Source: Mycolicibacterium arabiense
GTDB taxonomy: Bacteria; Actinomycetota; Actinomycetes; Mycobacteriales; Mycobacteriaceae
Length of the DNA stretch: 64,000 nucleotides
Reading direction: 5' to 3'
Assembly (NCBI RefSeq): GCF_010731815.2
Contig: NZ_AP022593.1
Coordinates: 372,001-436,000, forward strand
Each line of letters opens with the position of its first letter. Position 1 is the first letter of the stretch. The position numbers and the translations under genes are program-made. The notes below the pieces were generated by a model. That model searched no databases. It saw nothing but the letters and a program-made list of their open reading frames with translations, and had not been told where the DNA came from. Below, in pieces: positions 45,042 to 53,585 of this stretch.

Positions 45042-46064
45042 CTAGCCGCCAGTGGTCGGCGGGCTGACCTCGACGAGCATCTTGCCGATGTTCGCACCGG
45101 TGAACAGGCCGTTGAGCGCGTCGACGCACGACTCCACGCCCTTGAAGATGGTCTGCCGGTGCTTGAGCAGGCCGTCGCGCTCCCACCTGTGCAGGCAGGC
45201 GAACGCCTCGTCGAACCGGCCCCACTGGTCGAGCGCGTTGAAGCCCTGCATCGTGGCGGTCTTGGCCAGCAGATTGACGTAGTTCGCCGGGCCCGGGTGG
45301 TCGCCGTCGAGGTAACTGGAGATGACGCCGCACAGCACCACCCGCGCGTTGCGGGCCAAACGCCCGAGCACCGCGTCGAGGATCGGCCCGCCGACATTGT
45401 CGAAGTAGACGTCGATGCCCTTCGGGCAGTGGCGCTTGAGTTCCGCGGCGACGTCGCCGCCGCGGTAGTCGATGCACGCGTCGAAACCGAAGGATTCGAT
45501 TGCCGCACGGCACTTCTCGGGTCCACCGGCGATGCCGACGACCCGCGCGCCGTGGACCATCGCGATCTGCCCGGCGATCGAGCCCGTCGCGCCCGCCGCC
45601 GCCGACACCACGACCGTCTCCCCCTGCGTGGGCTTGCCGATGTCCATCATCCCGAAGTACGCCGTCGCGCCCGTCGGCCCGTAGACCGACATGATCGCCA
45701 ACTGATCGTTCAGCCCCGGCATCGGCGTGGAGAACAGGTCGTCGCGGATCAGGGTGTACTCCTGAAAGCCCGACAGCGTCGTCACGATGTCGCCGACCGC
45801 GAAGGCATCGCACTTCGACGCCACGACCTCGCCGATGCCGGCAGCCCGGATCACCTCACCGAGCTGAACCGGCGGCAGATAGCCGGGCTGATCGTTGAGC
45901 CACGTGCGGACGGCTGCGTCGATGCCGACGTAGGTGTTGCGAAGCAGCGCCTCGCCTTCGGTGGGCTCGGGCATCGGAGAGGACACGAGTTCGGTGTCCT
46001 CGGGAGCCACCAGACCGGTCGGCCTGCGCCGCAACACCACCTGGCGATTCAACGTTTCTGGCAC
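45042..46064 (-). CDS. NADP-dependent MDR reductase (prostaglandin reductase-like)
   Basis: This 340-residue oxidoreductase starts MPETLNRQVVLRRRPTG, typical of the zinc-independent curcumin/leukotriene B4 12-hydroxydehydrogenase branch. YGPTGATAYFGMMDIGKP, the cofactor loop SAAAGATGSIAGQIA, and VYFDNVGGPILDAVL confirm it. It would reduce the double bond of alpha,beta-unsaturated carbonyls with NADPH. It lies 10 bp upstream of the ankyrin gene on the same strand, so the two are probably co-transcribed. Confidence 0.87.
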   Translation of the reverse strand: MPETLNRQVVLRRRPTGLVAPEDTELVSSPMPEPTEGEALLRNTYVGIDAAVRTWLNDQPGYLPPVQLGEVIRAAGIGEVVASKCDAFAVGDIVTTLSGFQEYTLIRDDLFSTPMPGLNDQLAIMSVYGPTGATAYFGMMDIGKPTQGETVVVSAAAGATGSIAGQIAMVHGARVVGIAGGPEKCRAAIESFGFDACIDYRGGDVAAELKRHCPKGIDVYFDNVGGPILDAVLGRLARNARVVLCGVISSYLDGDHPGPANYVNLLAKTATMQGFNALDQWGRFDEAFACLHRWERDGLLKHRQTIFKGVESCVDALNGLFTGANIGKMLVEVSPPTTGG

Positions 46065-46173
46065 GCCGCGACGCTACCCAACGCCCGAGTGGTTTCGGTG
46101 GGAATGCCGACGCGAGGCGTGCGCGGGAGTCGTTCGCGACCGATGCGGCGACGGCGTGGGAGAGGATGCGAAC

Positions 46174-47718
46174 GTGACAGACCTCCGTCCGACGGTTTCC
46201 GACGTCCTCGCCCGCCGGGCCCGCGAGTCCGGCGACGTGGAGTACGTGGTCACCCCGACCGACCGGCTCACCTACCGCGAGGCCGAGCGACGGTCGGCCG
46301 ATGTGGCGCGCCGACTGCTCGCCACCGGAGTCGGCAAGGGTGCGCGCGTCGGCCTGTTCTTCCCCAACGGTGCCGAGTGGGTGGTCTGGTGGCTGGCCGC
46401 GTCGCGCATCGGCGCCGTGGTGGTGCCGCTGAGCACGCTCTACACGCCGGCCGAGATCGCCAAGGTCGTGCGCCTCGGCGACATCGGCCTCCTCGTCGCC
46501 CCCGCCCGGGTGCTGCACATCGACGTCGCCGAGCGCCTCGAGGCGGCGTTCCCCCACCTCACCGGCCAACGCGCCAACCGGATCGCCATGGCCGACGCGC
46601 CGTACCTGCGCGCGGTGGTGCTCGTCGACGCGTCGGACCGGAGGTGGGCGACCCGCTGGGACACGACGGACGACCTGCTGGTGCCCGAGGAGGTGCTCAG
46701 GAGCGTGGAGCGAGAGGTGACGCCGGCCGACCTCGCCGTCATGGTGCACACCTCCGGATCCACCGCCGACCCGAAGGGCGTGCTGCACACCCACGGCACC
46801 CTGATCCGGCAGACCTCGACCTGGCCGGTAGCCATCCGGGCCGTCACCGGATCCACGGGCGACGCGCGGATCCTGTGTGCCATGCCGTTCTTCTGGATCG
46901 GCGGGCTGCTCGCGACCACGGGCGCACTGCACGAACCGATCACGCTGCTGGTGCTGCCGCGGCTCGACGCCGAGGCCGCTCTCGACCTGATCGAGCGCGA
47001 ACGGGCCACGGGCATCGTGGGGTGGCCGGCCTTCACCCAGCGGCTGCGCGACCATCCGAGCTTCGCCACCCGCGACCTCGACAGCGCACCCATGCTGCGC
47101 GACGGGCCGGTCGACATCGCGATGACCGACGTTCCCGACGGATTCCCGGCGCACCGCACCATGTCCGAGACCGCCGGCGGCTTCTCCTGCACCGAGATCG
47201 CCGTCGTCGACGAGGACGGACGTGCCGTGCCCGACGGCACGACCGGCGAACTCCTCATCCGGGGCGTCGGCGTCATGGCGGGGTACAACAAGCGCGAGCG
47301 GGCCGACACGTTCGACCCGGACGGGTGGTACCACACCGGCGACCGCGTCTACCGCCGCGAGGGAGACCCTCGACTGTTCTACGTCGGACGCACCAGTGAG
47401 CTGATCAAGTCGGGCGGAGCGAACGTCTCACCGCTGGAAGTCGAAGCCGTGGTCAACGACTTCGCCGACGTGACCCAGTGCGTGGTCGTCGGTCTCGAGC
47501 ATCCCGAGCGCGGTGAGGAGGTATGCGCCGTCGTCGTGCCCGCCGGCGAGGACGTCGACGTGGACGCACTCACCGAACGCGTTCGCATCCGGCTCTCGGC
47601 GTACAAGGTCCCCACCAGGTGGGTGATCACTACCGCCGACCGCATCCCGACGCTCGCCAGCGGCAAGCTGGACCGTCGGACGTTGCGGGCCATGGTGCTC
47701 GACGACGCCTTGGCGTGA
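46174..47718 (+). CDS. Acyl-CoA synthetase family (ANL superfamily) adenylating enzyme
   Basis: This 514-residue adenylating enzyme from GTG 46174 has the P-loop HTSGSTADPKGVLHTHG, the ATP-contact segment GWYHTGD, LFYVGRTSELIKSGGANVSP in the hinge, and the late GKLDRR with the catalytic Lys. It activates a carboxylic acid as acyl-AMP, usually for transfer to CoA. GAGAGGA precedes the start. A methyltransferase and TenA-like gene follow closely on the same strand, suggesting a shared pathway. Substrate chain length is not predictable. Confidence 0.86.
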   Translation: MTDLRPTVSDVLARRARESGDVEYVVTPTDRLTYREAERRSADVARRLLATGVGKGARVGLFFPNGAEWVVWWLAASRIGAVVVPLSTLYTPAEIAKVVRLGDIGLLVAPARVLHIDVAERLEAAFPHLTGQRANRIAMADAPYLRAVVLVDASDRRWATRWDTTDDLLVPEEVLRSVEREVTPADLAVMVHTSGSTADPKGVLHTHGTLIRQTSTWPVAIRAVTGSTGDARILCAMPFFWIGGLLATTGALHEPITLLVLPRLDAEAALDLIERERATGIVGWPAFTQRLRDHPSFATRDLDSAPMLRDGPVDIAMTDVPDGFPAHRTMSETAGGFSCTEIAVVDEDGRAVPDGTTGELLIRGVGVMAGYNKRERADTFDPDGWYHTGDRVYRREGDPRLFYVGRTSELIKSGGANVSPLEVEAVVNDFADVTQCVVVGLEHPERGEEVCAVVVPAGEDVDVDALTERVRIRLSAYKVPTRWVITTADRIPTLASGKLDRRTLRAMVLDDALA

Positions 47719-47724
47719 TCAGAG

Positions 47725-48270
47725 GTGTCCGACGACGACCGCGCCCGCTGGGACGCCCGCTATGCCGAAAGGCCAGCGGCGACAACGGATTCGATCGGGC
47801 TGCCGGAGGCGTTCCGGCCCTTCGTCGCGCAGTTCCCCTCGGCCGGTTCGGCGCTGGACGTCGCGTGCGGTGACGGCGCGGCGGCGGTCTGGCTGGCGAG
47901 TCGGGGCATGGACGTGCTCGGCGTCGACGTCTCGCCCGTAGCGGTACGCCGCGCCATCGAACTCGCCGCCGCCGCAGGTGTCGCGGAACGGTGCCGTTTC
48001 GAGGTCGCCGACCTCGACGAGGGGCTGCCTGCCGGGCCGATGGCGGACGTCATCCTCTGCCTGGCCTTCCGCAACGCCCGCCTCGACGCCGCGATCACCG
48101 CGCGTCTCACCCCGGGCGGTCTGCTGGCTGCGAGCGCACTCAGCGAGGTGGGTGGGTACACCGGCAGGTTCCGCGTCGCAGCCGGCGAACTGGACCGCGC
48201 CTTCGCCCACCTCGACGTCCTGGCCTCCGGGGAACGCGACGGACGGGCCTGGCTCCTGGCACGGCGGTGA
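47725..48270 (+). CDS. Class I SAM-dependent methyltransferase
   Basis: This 181-residue protein from GTG 47725 has motif I ALDVACGDGAAAVWLA, the acidic VLGVDVSP segment, FEVADLDEGLP, and an LTPGGLL strand. It is the small Rossmann type related to the thiopurine/TehB-like enzymes. The N-terminal WDARYAERP is characteristic of that branch. It begins 6 bp after the adenylating enzyme and ends in a GTGA overlap with a possible start of the next gene. The substrate is unknown. Confidence 0.84.
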   Translation: MSDDDRARWDARYAERPAATTDSIGLPEAFRPFVAQFPSAGSALDVACGDGAAAVWLASRGMDVLGVDVSPVAVRRAIELAAAAGVAERCRFEVADLDEGLPAGPMADVILCLAFRNARLDAAITARLTPGGLLAASALSEVGGYTGRFRVAAGELDRAFAHLDVLASGERDGRAWLLARR

Positions 48271-48292
48271 CCGCGGGCTGCGGCCTCGGCGA

Positions 48293-48298
48293 TAGGGT
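48293..48298 (+). promoter_or_regulatory. Candidate -10 box (TAGGGT) for a leaderless transcript
   Basis: TAGGGT fits the mycobacterial TANNNT -10 pattern and lies 7 bases before GTG 48306, where no Shine-Dalgarno sequence is present. An independent leaderless promoter for the TenA-like gene is possible, in addition to readthrough from the upstream genes. Confidence 0.35.
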
Positions 48299-48305
48299 CG
48301 GTGAG

Positions 48306-48863
48306 GTGCTCGACGACCTATGGACTGCCGCCACCCAACACCCGTTCCTGCATGCCGTGCGCGACGGCGCGATAGCCGACGCCGCATTCGACCGCTGGCT
48401 CGCCCAGGACGTCCTGTTCGTCACCGATCTGCTGACGTTCCAGGCCCGACTCCTCGCACGTGCGCCTCGTGGCGCCCAGTCGGCCCTGGCGGGTGGCTGC
48501 GTCGCTCTCGTCGACGAACTCGACTGGTTCGACGCGCAGGCCACCCGCCGCGGCATCGACCTCGACGTGGAACGCCTACCCGCGACGCTGGCCTACCGCG
48601 ATTCGCTCCGGCGCCTCGACACCGCGCCGTTCGACGACGCGATCACGGCACTGTGGGCGCTGGAGCGCGTCTACCTGATGGCGTGGACGACCGCGTCGTC
48701 GGAGTCCTCACCGTTCGCAGAGTTCACCGAGCACTGGACCCATCCCGGCTTCGCGGACTACGTCGACGCCCTCGGCCGGCTGGCCTCGCCGCAGGGCCGG
48801 GACGACGTGCTGGCCGAGGTGCTCTCACTCGAGGTCGGCTTCTGGGACATGGCGATGGAATGA
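48306..48863 (+). CDS. TenA-like (thiaminase II/heme oxygenase fold) protein
   Basis: This 185-residue all-helical protein begins VLDDLWTAATQHPFLHAV. It has WLAQDVLFVTDLLTFQARLL, a mid-protein Tyr/Glu cluster ALERVYLMAW, and the final EVGFWDMA typical of TenA. The catalytic Cys segment PCYW seen in the paralogue at 60746 is missing, so it belongs to the Cys-less (TenA_E-like) type. GTG 48306 is preferred; GTG 48267 would overlap the methyltransferase stop. A role in pyrimidine salvage or unrelated oxidation is possible. Confidence 0.75.
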   Translation: MLDDLWTAATQHPFLHAVRDGAIADAAFDRWLAQDVLFVTDLLTFQARLLARAPRGAQSALAGGCVALVDELDWFDAQATRRGIDLDVERLPATLAYRDSLRRLDTAPFDDAITALWALERVYLMAWTTASSESSPFAEFTEHWTHPGFADYVDALGRLASPQGRDDVLAEVLSLEVGFWDMAME

Positions 48864-48888
48864 CGGCGCGGGTGCGCCACGGGGTCGG

Positions 48889-49194
48889 TCAGCGCGTGGG
48901 CTCGACGGGTACCAGTTCGGTCAGCCCGCTGACGTTGAGGACCGGCAGCAGAATCGGATTCGCCACCACCGCTATCCGGCCCGCGTGGGCGAACAGGGCG
49001 TTGATCGCACCGCTGTCGAGGTAGTCGACCGCGCCGAGGTCGACCGCCACCGTCTCGGACCGTGCGGCCTCGATCGCCGCGTCGAGTGCCTCGGCGAACG
49101 ACTTCACGTTGCTCAGGTCGATCTCACCCGCCGCGACGACGACGTAGGTGCCGTCCCCGCGTCCCCGGGTGTCGACGGTCAGCGGAGTGGTCAT
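48889..49194 (-). CDS. STAS-domain anti-sigma factor antagonist
   Basis: This 101-residue single STAS domain shows VVVAAGEIDLSN, VAVDLGAVDYLDSGAI with the phosphorylatable Ser61, and a C-terminal helix. Proteins of this type release a sigma factor from an anti-sigma factor when unphosphorylated. Its ATG overlaps the TGA of the hybrid kinase/phosphatase upstream (ATGA), whose C-terminal domains look like the matching phosphatase and anti-sigma kinase. It is very likely their substrate. Confidence 0.88.
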   Translation of the reverse strand: MTTPLTVDTRGRGDGTYVVVAAGEIDLSNVKSFAEALDAAIEAARSETVAVDLGAVDYLDSGAINALFAHAGRIAVVANPILLPVLNVSGLTELVPVEPTR

Positions 49195-52100
49195 GACGCA
49201 ATCCTCGTGTGGAAGGAGACCGTCGTCCCCGTGGGTTCGTGGTCGATGGTGACTTCGTCGACGAGGGCCCGCATGAGCGCTATCCCCCGTCCCCGGCTCG
49301 AGTCGGGGACGGTGCGTTCCGTCTTCCAGGCGCCCCTGTCGACCACCGTCAGCTCCAACCGGTCCACCAACGCGGAAGCTGCGATCGTGATGACGCCGTC
49401 GGTGCTGTCCCGATGACCGTGTTCGATGGCGTTGGCCACGGCTTCGCCCGCCGCCACCAGCAGCCCCTGCACCTGTTCGTCCGCCAGGCCGGCCCGTCCC
49501 AACCAGTCGCGCAACGCGTTTCGGGTCGCTGCCAGATGGCTGACGTGCGGTGGGATCTCCACGCGTAGCGGCGCGGGCTGCCGGTAGAGCAGCAGAGCGA
49601 CGTCGTCCTGATAGCCGTCGGGCGGCGTCAGGGTCGACATCACGTTGGTCGCGAGGGCGTCGAGCGTCGACGCACTACCCCCGGAGACGAGTTCGGTGGC
49701 GCGTGCGATGCCCTGGTCCAGGGAATCCTGCCGCCGTTCCACCAAGCCATCGGTGTAGAGCAGCAGGGTGCCGCGTGGCGGGATGATCGTGCGAGCCTCC
49801 GGCCGCTCGCGGTCGGGTCGGATGCCCAGCGGGATCGTGTGACCGTCTTCGAGCACCCGCGTCGTGCGGTCGGCGTTCACGAGGATGGGGGGCGGGTGCC
49901 CGGCGCTGGAGTACACCAGTTCGCCGGTCGAGGTGTCGAGTACCGCGCAGAACGCGGTCGTACAGACCGCACCGGGCAGGCGGGCTGCGAAGCGGTCGAG
50001 CGCTGCCAACGCCGCACGCGGACTGGGTTTTTCGAGCAGCAGTGCGCGGCACGCACTGCGCAACTGGCCCATCACGGCGGCTGCGGCCAGGCCATGGCCG
50101 ACGCAGTCGCCGACGACGAGGGCGATCCGGCCGTCGTCGAGATCGACCACGTCGTACCAGTCGCCACCGACCTGCAGCGGCCGCGTGGCGGGTTGATACC
50201 GCACCGCGAAACCCTCTGGCAGGTTGGCCGGACCCAGGATCGAATGCTGCAGCGCCAGAGCGGTTTCCCGCTGCTGGTCGAGTTGGTTCACGCGCTGCAA
50301 TCCCTGCCCCAACCGTCCGGCGAGCACGGTGAGCAACGTCTGATCCTCCGGCGTGAACGGCCGCTGCTCGATCAACTCGATCCACAGGACCAGAACGCCG
50401 CGGGGGTGCTGCAGGGCGATGCCCGCCGACCCTGGGTGATCGGTCCGCGTGACCAGTAAGTCGCCGTCGGCGAGCGTGCGGACGGCCTCACGGGCCTGGG
50501 CGGTGAGGTCGTTCCATCCGGCCGGGGCACCTGCGACGATGGTCTGCGCGTCATCGGGCAGAGCGCCCTGGCTGCGGAACGTGATGGCCAGAACGCGGTG
50601 CGCCCGCCAGACCCTGCGCAGTTCCTCGGTCGTCGCACGCAGCGCCTCGCCGACGGTATCGGCCTGTGACAGAACCCGATTCAGTTCGGCCAGCGCCGTC
50701 TGGCGCTGAACGGTGTAGTGCTCGGCCGTCGCATCGCGCAGCGTTCCGACCATCACCCGACGCCCGGTCTCGGGGTCGGCGGCGTGGCTGAAGCTGAACG
50801 TCACCCACAGCCGGTGCCCATCCCGGTGGGTCACGGGCACCGTGTAGGTGCCGTGCGCCTGACCCATCAGCCCGCCGAACGATTCGGCGACCTCGCGGTA
50901 CGCCTCGGGGTCGGTCGCCTCGTCCGGCCACCACGGGTGCACGGCCGGGTACGGCAGACCCTCCGGGCCGTAACCGAGTACTTCGGTGAACGCTGCGTTG
51001 ATCTCGATGACGGTGCCCTCTTCGTCGCAGACGAAGAAGGCCTCCTGCATCGCGTCGACCAGGGCCGTCCGCCAACGGGCGTGGTGGTTGCGCAACCTGG
51101 CCAGTTCGACGTTGCCGCGGACGCGGGCAAGGAGTTCCGCCGCGGCGAACGGCTTCACCAGGTAGTCGTCGGCCCCCGCCTCGAGTCCCTCGATCGACTC
51201 CTCCTGCCCGGCGCGTGCGGACAGCAGCACGACGGGGACCGCCGCAGTGCGCGGGTCGGTCCGCAACGCAGCGACCAGTGACAGGCCGTCCAGGCGCGGC
51301 ATCATGACGTCGCTGATCACCAGATCCGGTAGGGACGCACGGATCTTCTCGAGCGCCTGCTGTCCGTCGACCACAGGCTCCACCTCGTAGCCGGCGGTGC
51401 GCAGCAGACGGGTCAGGTACTCCCGCATGTCCGAGTTGTCGTCGGCGACGAGTACCCGCGCGGGCACCCTGGCCGTCGACGTCGCCGTGACCGCGCCGTC
51501 GAGCGAGAGTTGTTCCCCGGTCTGCGCATCGTGCGAGTCGGCATCGGCGGGCAACCATCGCAACGCCTCCTGCACGTAGGGATCGGCGATGGCCGAGGTC
51601 GGACGGCCTCCGGCCGCCGAACCCACGAACTCGGCAGGCAGGTGGGCGGCGCCGAACGGCAGACGGATCGTGAACGACGTGCCGGCGCCCTCGGCACTGC
51701 GCGCGGCGATGGTCCCGCCATGCAGACCGACTAGTTCCTTCACCAGGGCGAGGCCGATACCGCTTCCCTCGTGAGACCTGCTGCGCGCATTCTCGATTCG
51801 ATGGAACCGTTCGAACAGCCGCGGCATCTCGTTCGCAGGCACACCGACACCCGTGTCGGCAACGGTGACCACCGCCGCGTCCACGTCTTGGGACACCCGG
51901 ACCGAGATGGACCCGTCGAACGTGAACTTCAGCGCGTTCGAGAGCAGGTTCAGGACGACCTTCTCCCACATGTCCGAGTCCAGGTAGACGGGCTCGTCCA
52001 GTGGTGCACACTCGACCACCAGATCGAGCCCGGCCCGGTCCACCGCCGAGCGGAACACGCTCGCGAGTTCGGCGGTGACGGCGGACAGATCGACGGGTTC

Positions 52101-53375
52101 ATACGAGGCCTGCATGCGGCCTGCCTCGATGCGGGAGAAGTCGAGCAGCGTGTTGACGAGCTTCGCGAGCCGTAACCCGTTGCGGTGCACCACGTCCAAC
52201 TCGGCGCGGGTACGGTCGTCCACGCCGTCGACTCTGCTGCGCAGGTCTGCGACGGGAGCGAGGATCAGCGTGAGCGGGGTGCGGAACTCGTGGCTGATGT
52301 TGGAGAAGAACGTCGTCTTGGCGCGGTCGAGTTCGGCGAGTTCCTCGGCGCGTCGCTGCTGAGCCCGATAGCTTCTGGCACTGCCGATCTCCGCCGCCAA
52401 GTGCGCGGCCACCAGGTCGACGAAGCCTCGGTAGGCGTCGTCCAGGGGCCGGAACCGGTTCAAGCCGGCCACCAGGAAACCGCACGGCGATGCGCCCTGC
52501 TGAATCAGCGGCACCACCAGTGCCTGAGTGGGTGGCTGCGACCAGTCTCCGACGGGTAGATCGGCGAAGCGCTGCCCCTGGAAGTCGACCAGCACCGACT
52601 CGCCGCGTCGGGCCGCGGCGCTCGGCCACGTCGACGTTCCGTCGGCGGGTAGCACCGTCGGGGCGACGGGGTGGTCTCGCTCGATGCCACTGGCGGCCGC
52701 GAGGTGGGTGGTGCCGTCGTCGTCGAAGAGGTAGGTCAGAGTGAACGGCAGGTCGCGGAGATTCCTGGTGAGTTGCGCCGAAGCGGCGGTGAGAATCTGG
52801 TCCTCCGACGGAAGCACGCTCGGGTCGGAGCCGAGGTCGCGCAGGGTCGACATCCTCCGCTCACTGATCACCCGCTGGGTGTCCTCGCTGACCACGCAGA
52901 GCATGCCGACCACGTCGCCCGAGTCGTCTCGCAGTGGACTGTAGGAGAAGGTGTGGTAGCTCTCCTCGGGGTATCCGGATCGCTCGACGAACAGCAGCAG
53001 GGCGACGTCCCAGGTGGCCACCCCCGTCGTGAGCACCCGCTCGATCCGCGGACCGATGTCGTTCCAGATCTCCGCCCACACTTCGCGTGCGGGGCGCCCG
53101 AGCGCCCAGGGGTACTTGCTGGCCAGCGTGTCACGTCGGTAGGCGTCGTTGCAGAAGAAGGTCAGGTCCGGACCCCATGCCATCCACATCGAGAACCGCG
53201 ACGACAGCAGGATGCTGACGGCCGTCAGCAAGCTCTGCGGCCACTCCGATGGCGGTCCGAGCGGCGTGGCCGACCAGTCGACCTTCGCGAGGTCCGCACC
53301 AACGATGGGATCGGCATCGAACACCGACGAGTCTGCTGCGGTCGGGACAGGTCGGCTCGCCTGCTCACCACTCAC
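49191..53375 (-). CDS. Hybrid histidine kinase-receiver-PAS-GAF-PP2C-HATPase protein
   Basis: This 1,394-residue multidomain signalling protein runs PAS (about 30-175), GAF (185-350), HisKA with His362 in FFSNISHEFRTPL, HATPase with NLLSNALKF and GSGIGLALV (470-575), receiver with Asp689 in ISDVMMP and LVKPF (640-750), PAS (770-890), GAF (895-1030), SpoIIE-type PP2C with GGDWYDVV and VGDCVGHG (1050-1255), and an RsbW-like HATPase (1265-1394). It can sense, autophosphorylate and control a partner-switching cascade. The coupled STAS gene supplies the switch. GTG 53375 follows GAGAGGA; ATG 53426 is an alternative. Confidence 0.88.
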   Translation of the reverse strand: MSGEQASRPVPTAADSSVFDADPIVGADLAKVDWSATPLGPPSEWPQSLLTAVSILLSSRFSMWMAWGPDLTFFCNDAYRRDTLASKYPWALGRPAREVWAEIWNDIGPRIERVLTTGVATWDVALLLFVERSGYPEESYHTFSYSPLRDDSGDVVGMLCVVSEDTQRVISERRMSTLRDLGSDPSVLPSEDQILTAASAQLTRNLRDLPFTLTYLFDDDGTTHLAAASGIERDHPVAPTVLPADGTSTWPSAAARRGESVLVDFQGQRFADLPVGDWSQPPTQALVVPLIQQGASPCGFLVAGLNRFRPLDDAYRGFVDLVAAHLAAEIGSARSYRAQQRRAEELAELDRAKTTFFSNISHEFRTPLTLILAPVADLRSRVDGVDDRTRAELDVVHRNGLRLAKLVNTLLDFSRIEAGRMQASYEPVDLSAVTAELASVFRSAVDRAGLDLVVECAPLDEPVYLDSDMWEKVVLNLLSNALKFTFDGSISVRVSQDVDAAVVTVADTGVGVPANEMPRLFERFHRIENARSRSHEGSGIGLALVKELVGLHGGTIAARSAEGAGTSFTIRLPFGAAHLPAEFVGSAAGGRPTSAIADPYVQEALRWLPADADSHDAQTGEQLSLDGAVTATSTARVPARVLVADDNSDMREYLTRLLRTAGYEVEPVVDGQQALEKIRASLPDLVISDVMMPRLDGLSLVAALRTDPRTAAVPVVLLSARAGQEESIEGLEAGADDYLVKPFAAAELLARVRGNVELARLRNHHARWRTALVDAMQEAFFVCDEEGTVIEINAAFTEVLGYGPEGLPYPAVHPWWPDEATDPEAYREVAESFGGLMGQAHGTYTVPVTHRDGHRLWVTFSFSHAADPETGRRVMVGTLRDATAEHYTVQRQTALAELNRVLSQADTVGEALRATTEELRRVWRAHRVLAITFRSQGALPDDAQTIVAGAPAGWNDLTAQAREAVRTLADGDLLVTRTDHPGSAGIALQHPRGVLVLWIELIEQRPFTPEDQTLLTVLAGRLGQGLQRVNQLDQQRETALALQHSILGPANLPEGFAVRYQPATRPLQVGGDWYDVVDLDDGRIALVVGDCVGHGLAAAAVMGQLRSACRALLLEKPSPRAALAALDRFAARLPGAVCTTAFCAVLDTSTGELVYSSAGHPPPILVNADRTTRVLEDGHTIPLGIRPDRERPEARTIIPPRGTLLLYTDGLVERRQDSLDQGIARATELVSGGSASTLDALATNVMSTLTPPDGYQDDVALLLYRQPAPLRVEIPPHVSHLAATRNALRDWLGRAGLADEQVQGLLVAAGEAVANAIEHGHRDSTDGVITIAASALVDRLELTVVDRGAWKTERTVPDSSRGRGIALMRALVDEVTIDHEPTGTTVSFHTRIAS

Positions 53376-53585
53376 CGAACGTCCTCTCGCCGACTCGCCT
53401 AGTGTCCCCCCGCAACCGTCATCCATCCTCCGACTTCAGCCGACCGGTGCACCCATTTACCCGCGCTGCGACCTTACGCAAACCTTGGGGTCGCCCCAGC
53501 CCGCCACGCCGCCCCCCGCGCCGGTTCAGAATCGTCACGAGTGGAAGCAGTGCGCCCGATCCGCGCGGCGGCGAAGATCACGCCG

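Noticed and set aside
50460..50490. A third copy of the 60-bp repeat, because GCGAGCGTGCG occurs near 50470
   Set aside because: Only the first 11 bases match and it lies inside the kinase gene; no partner arm follows.
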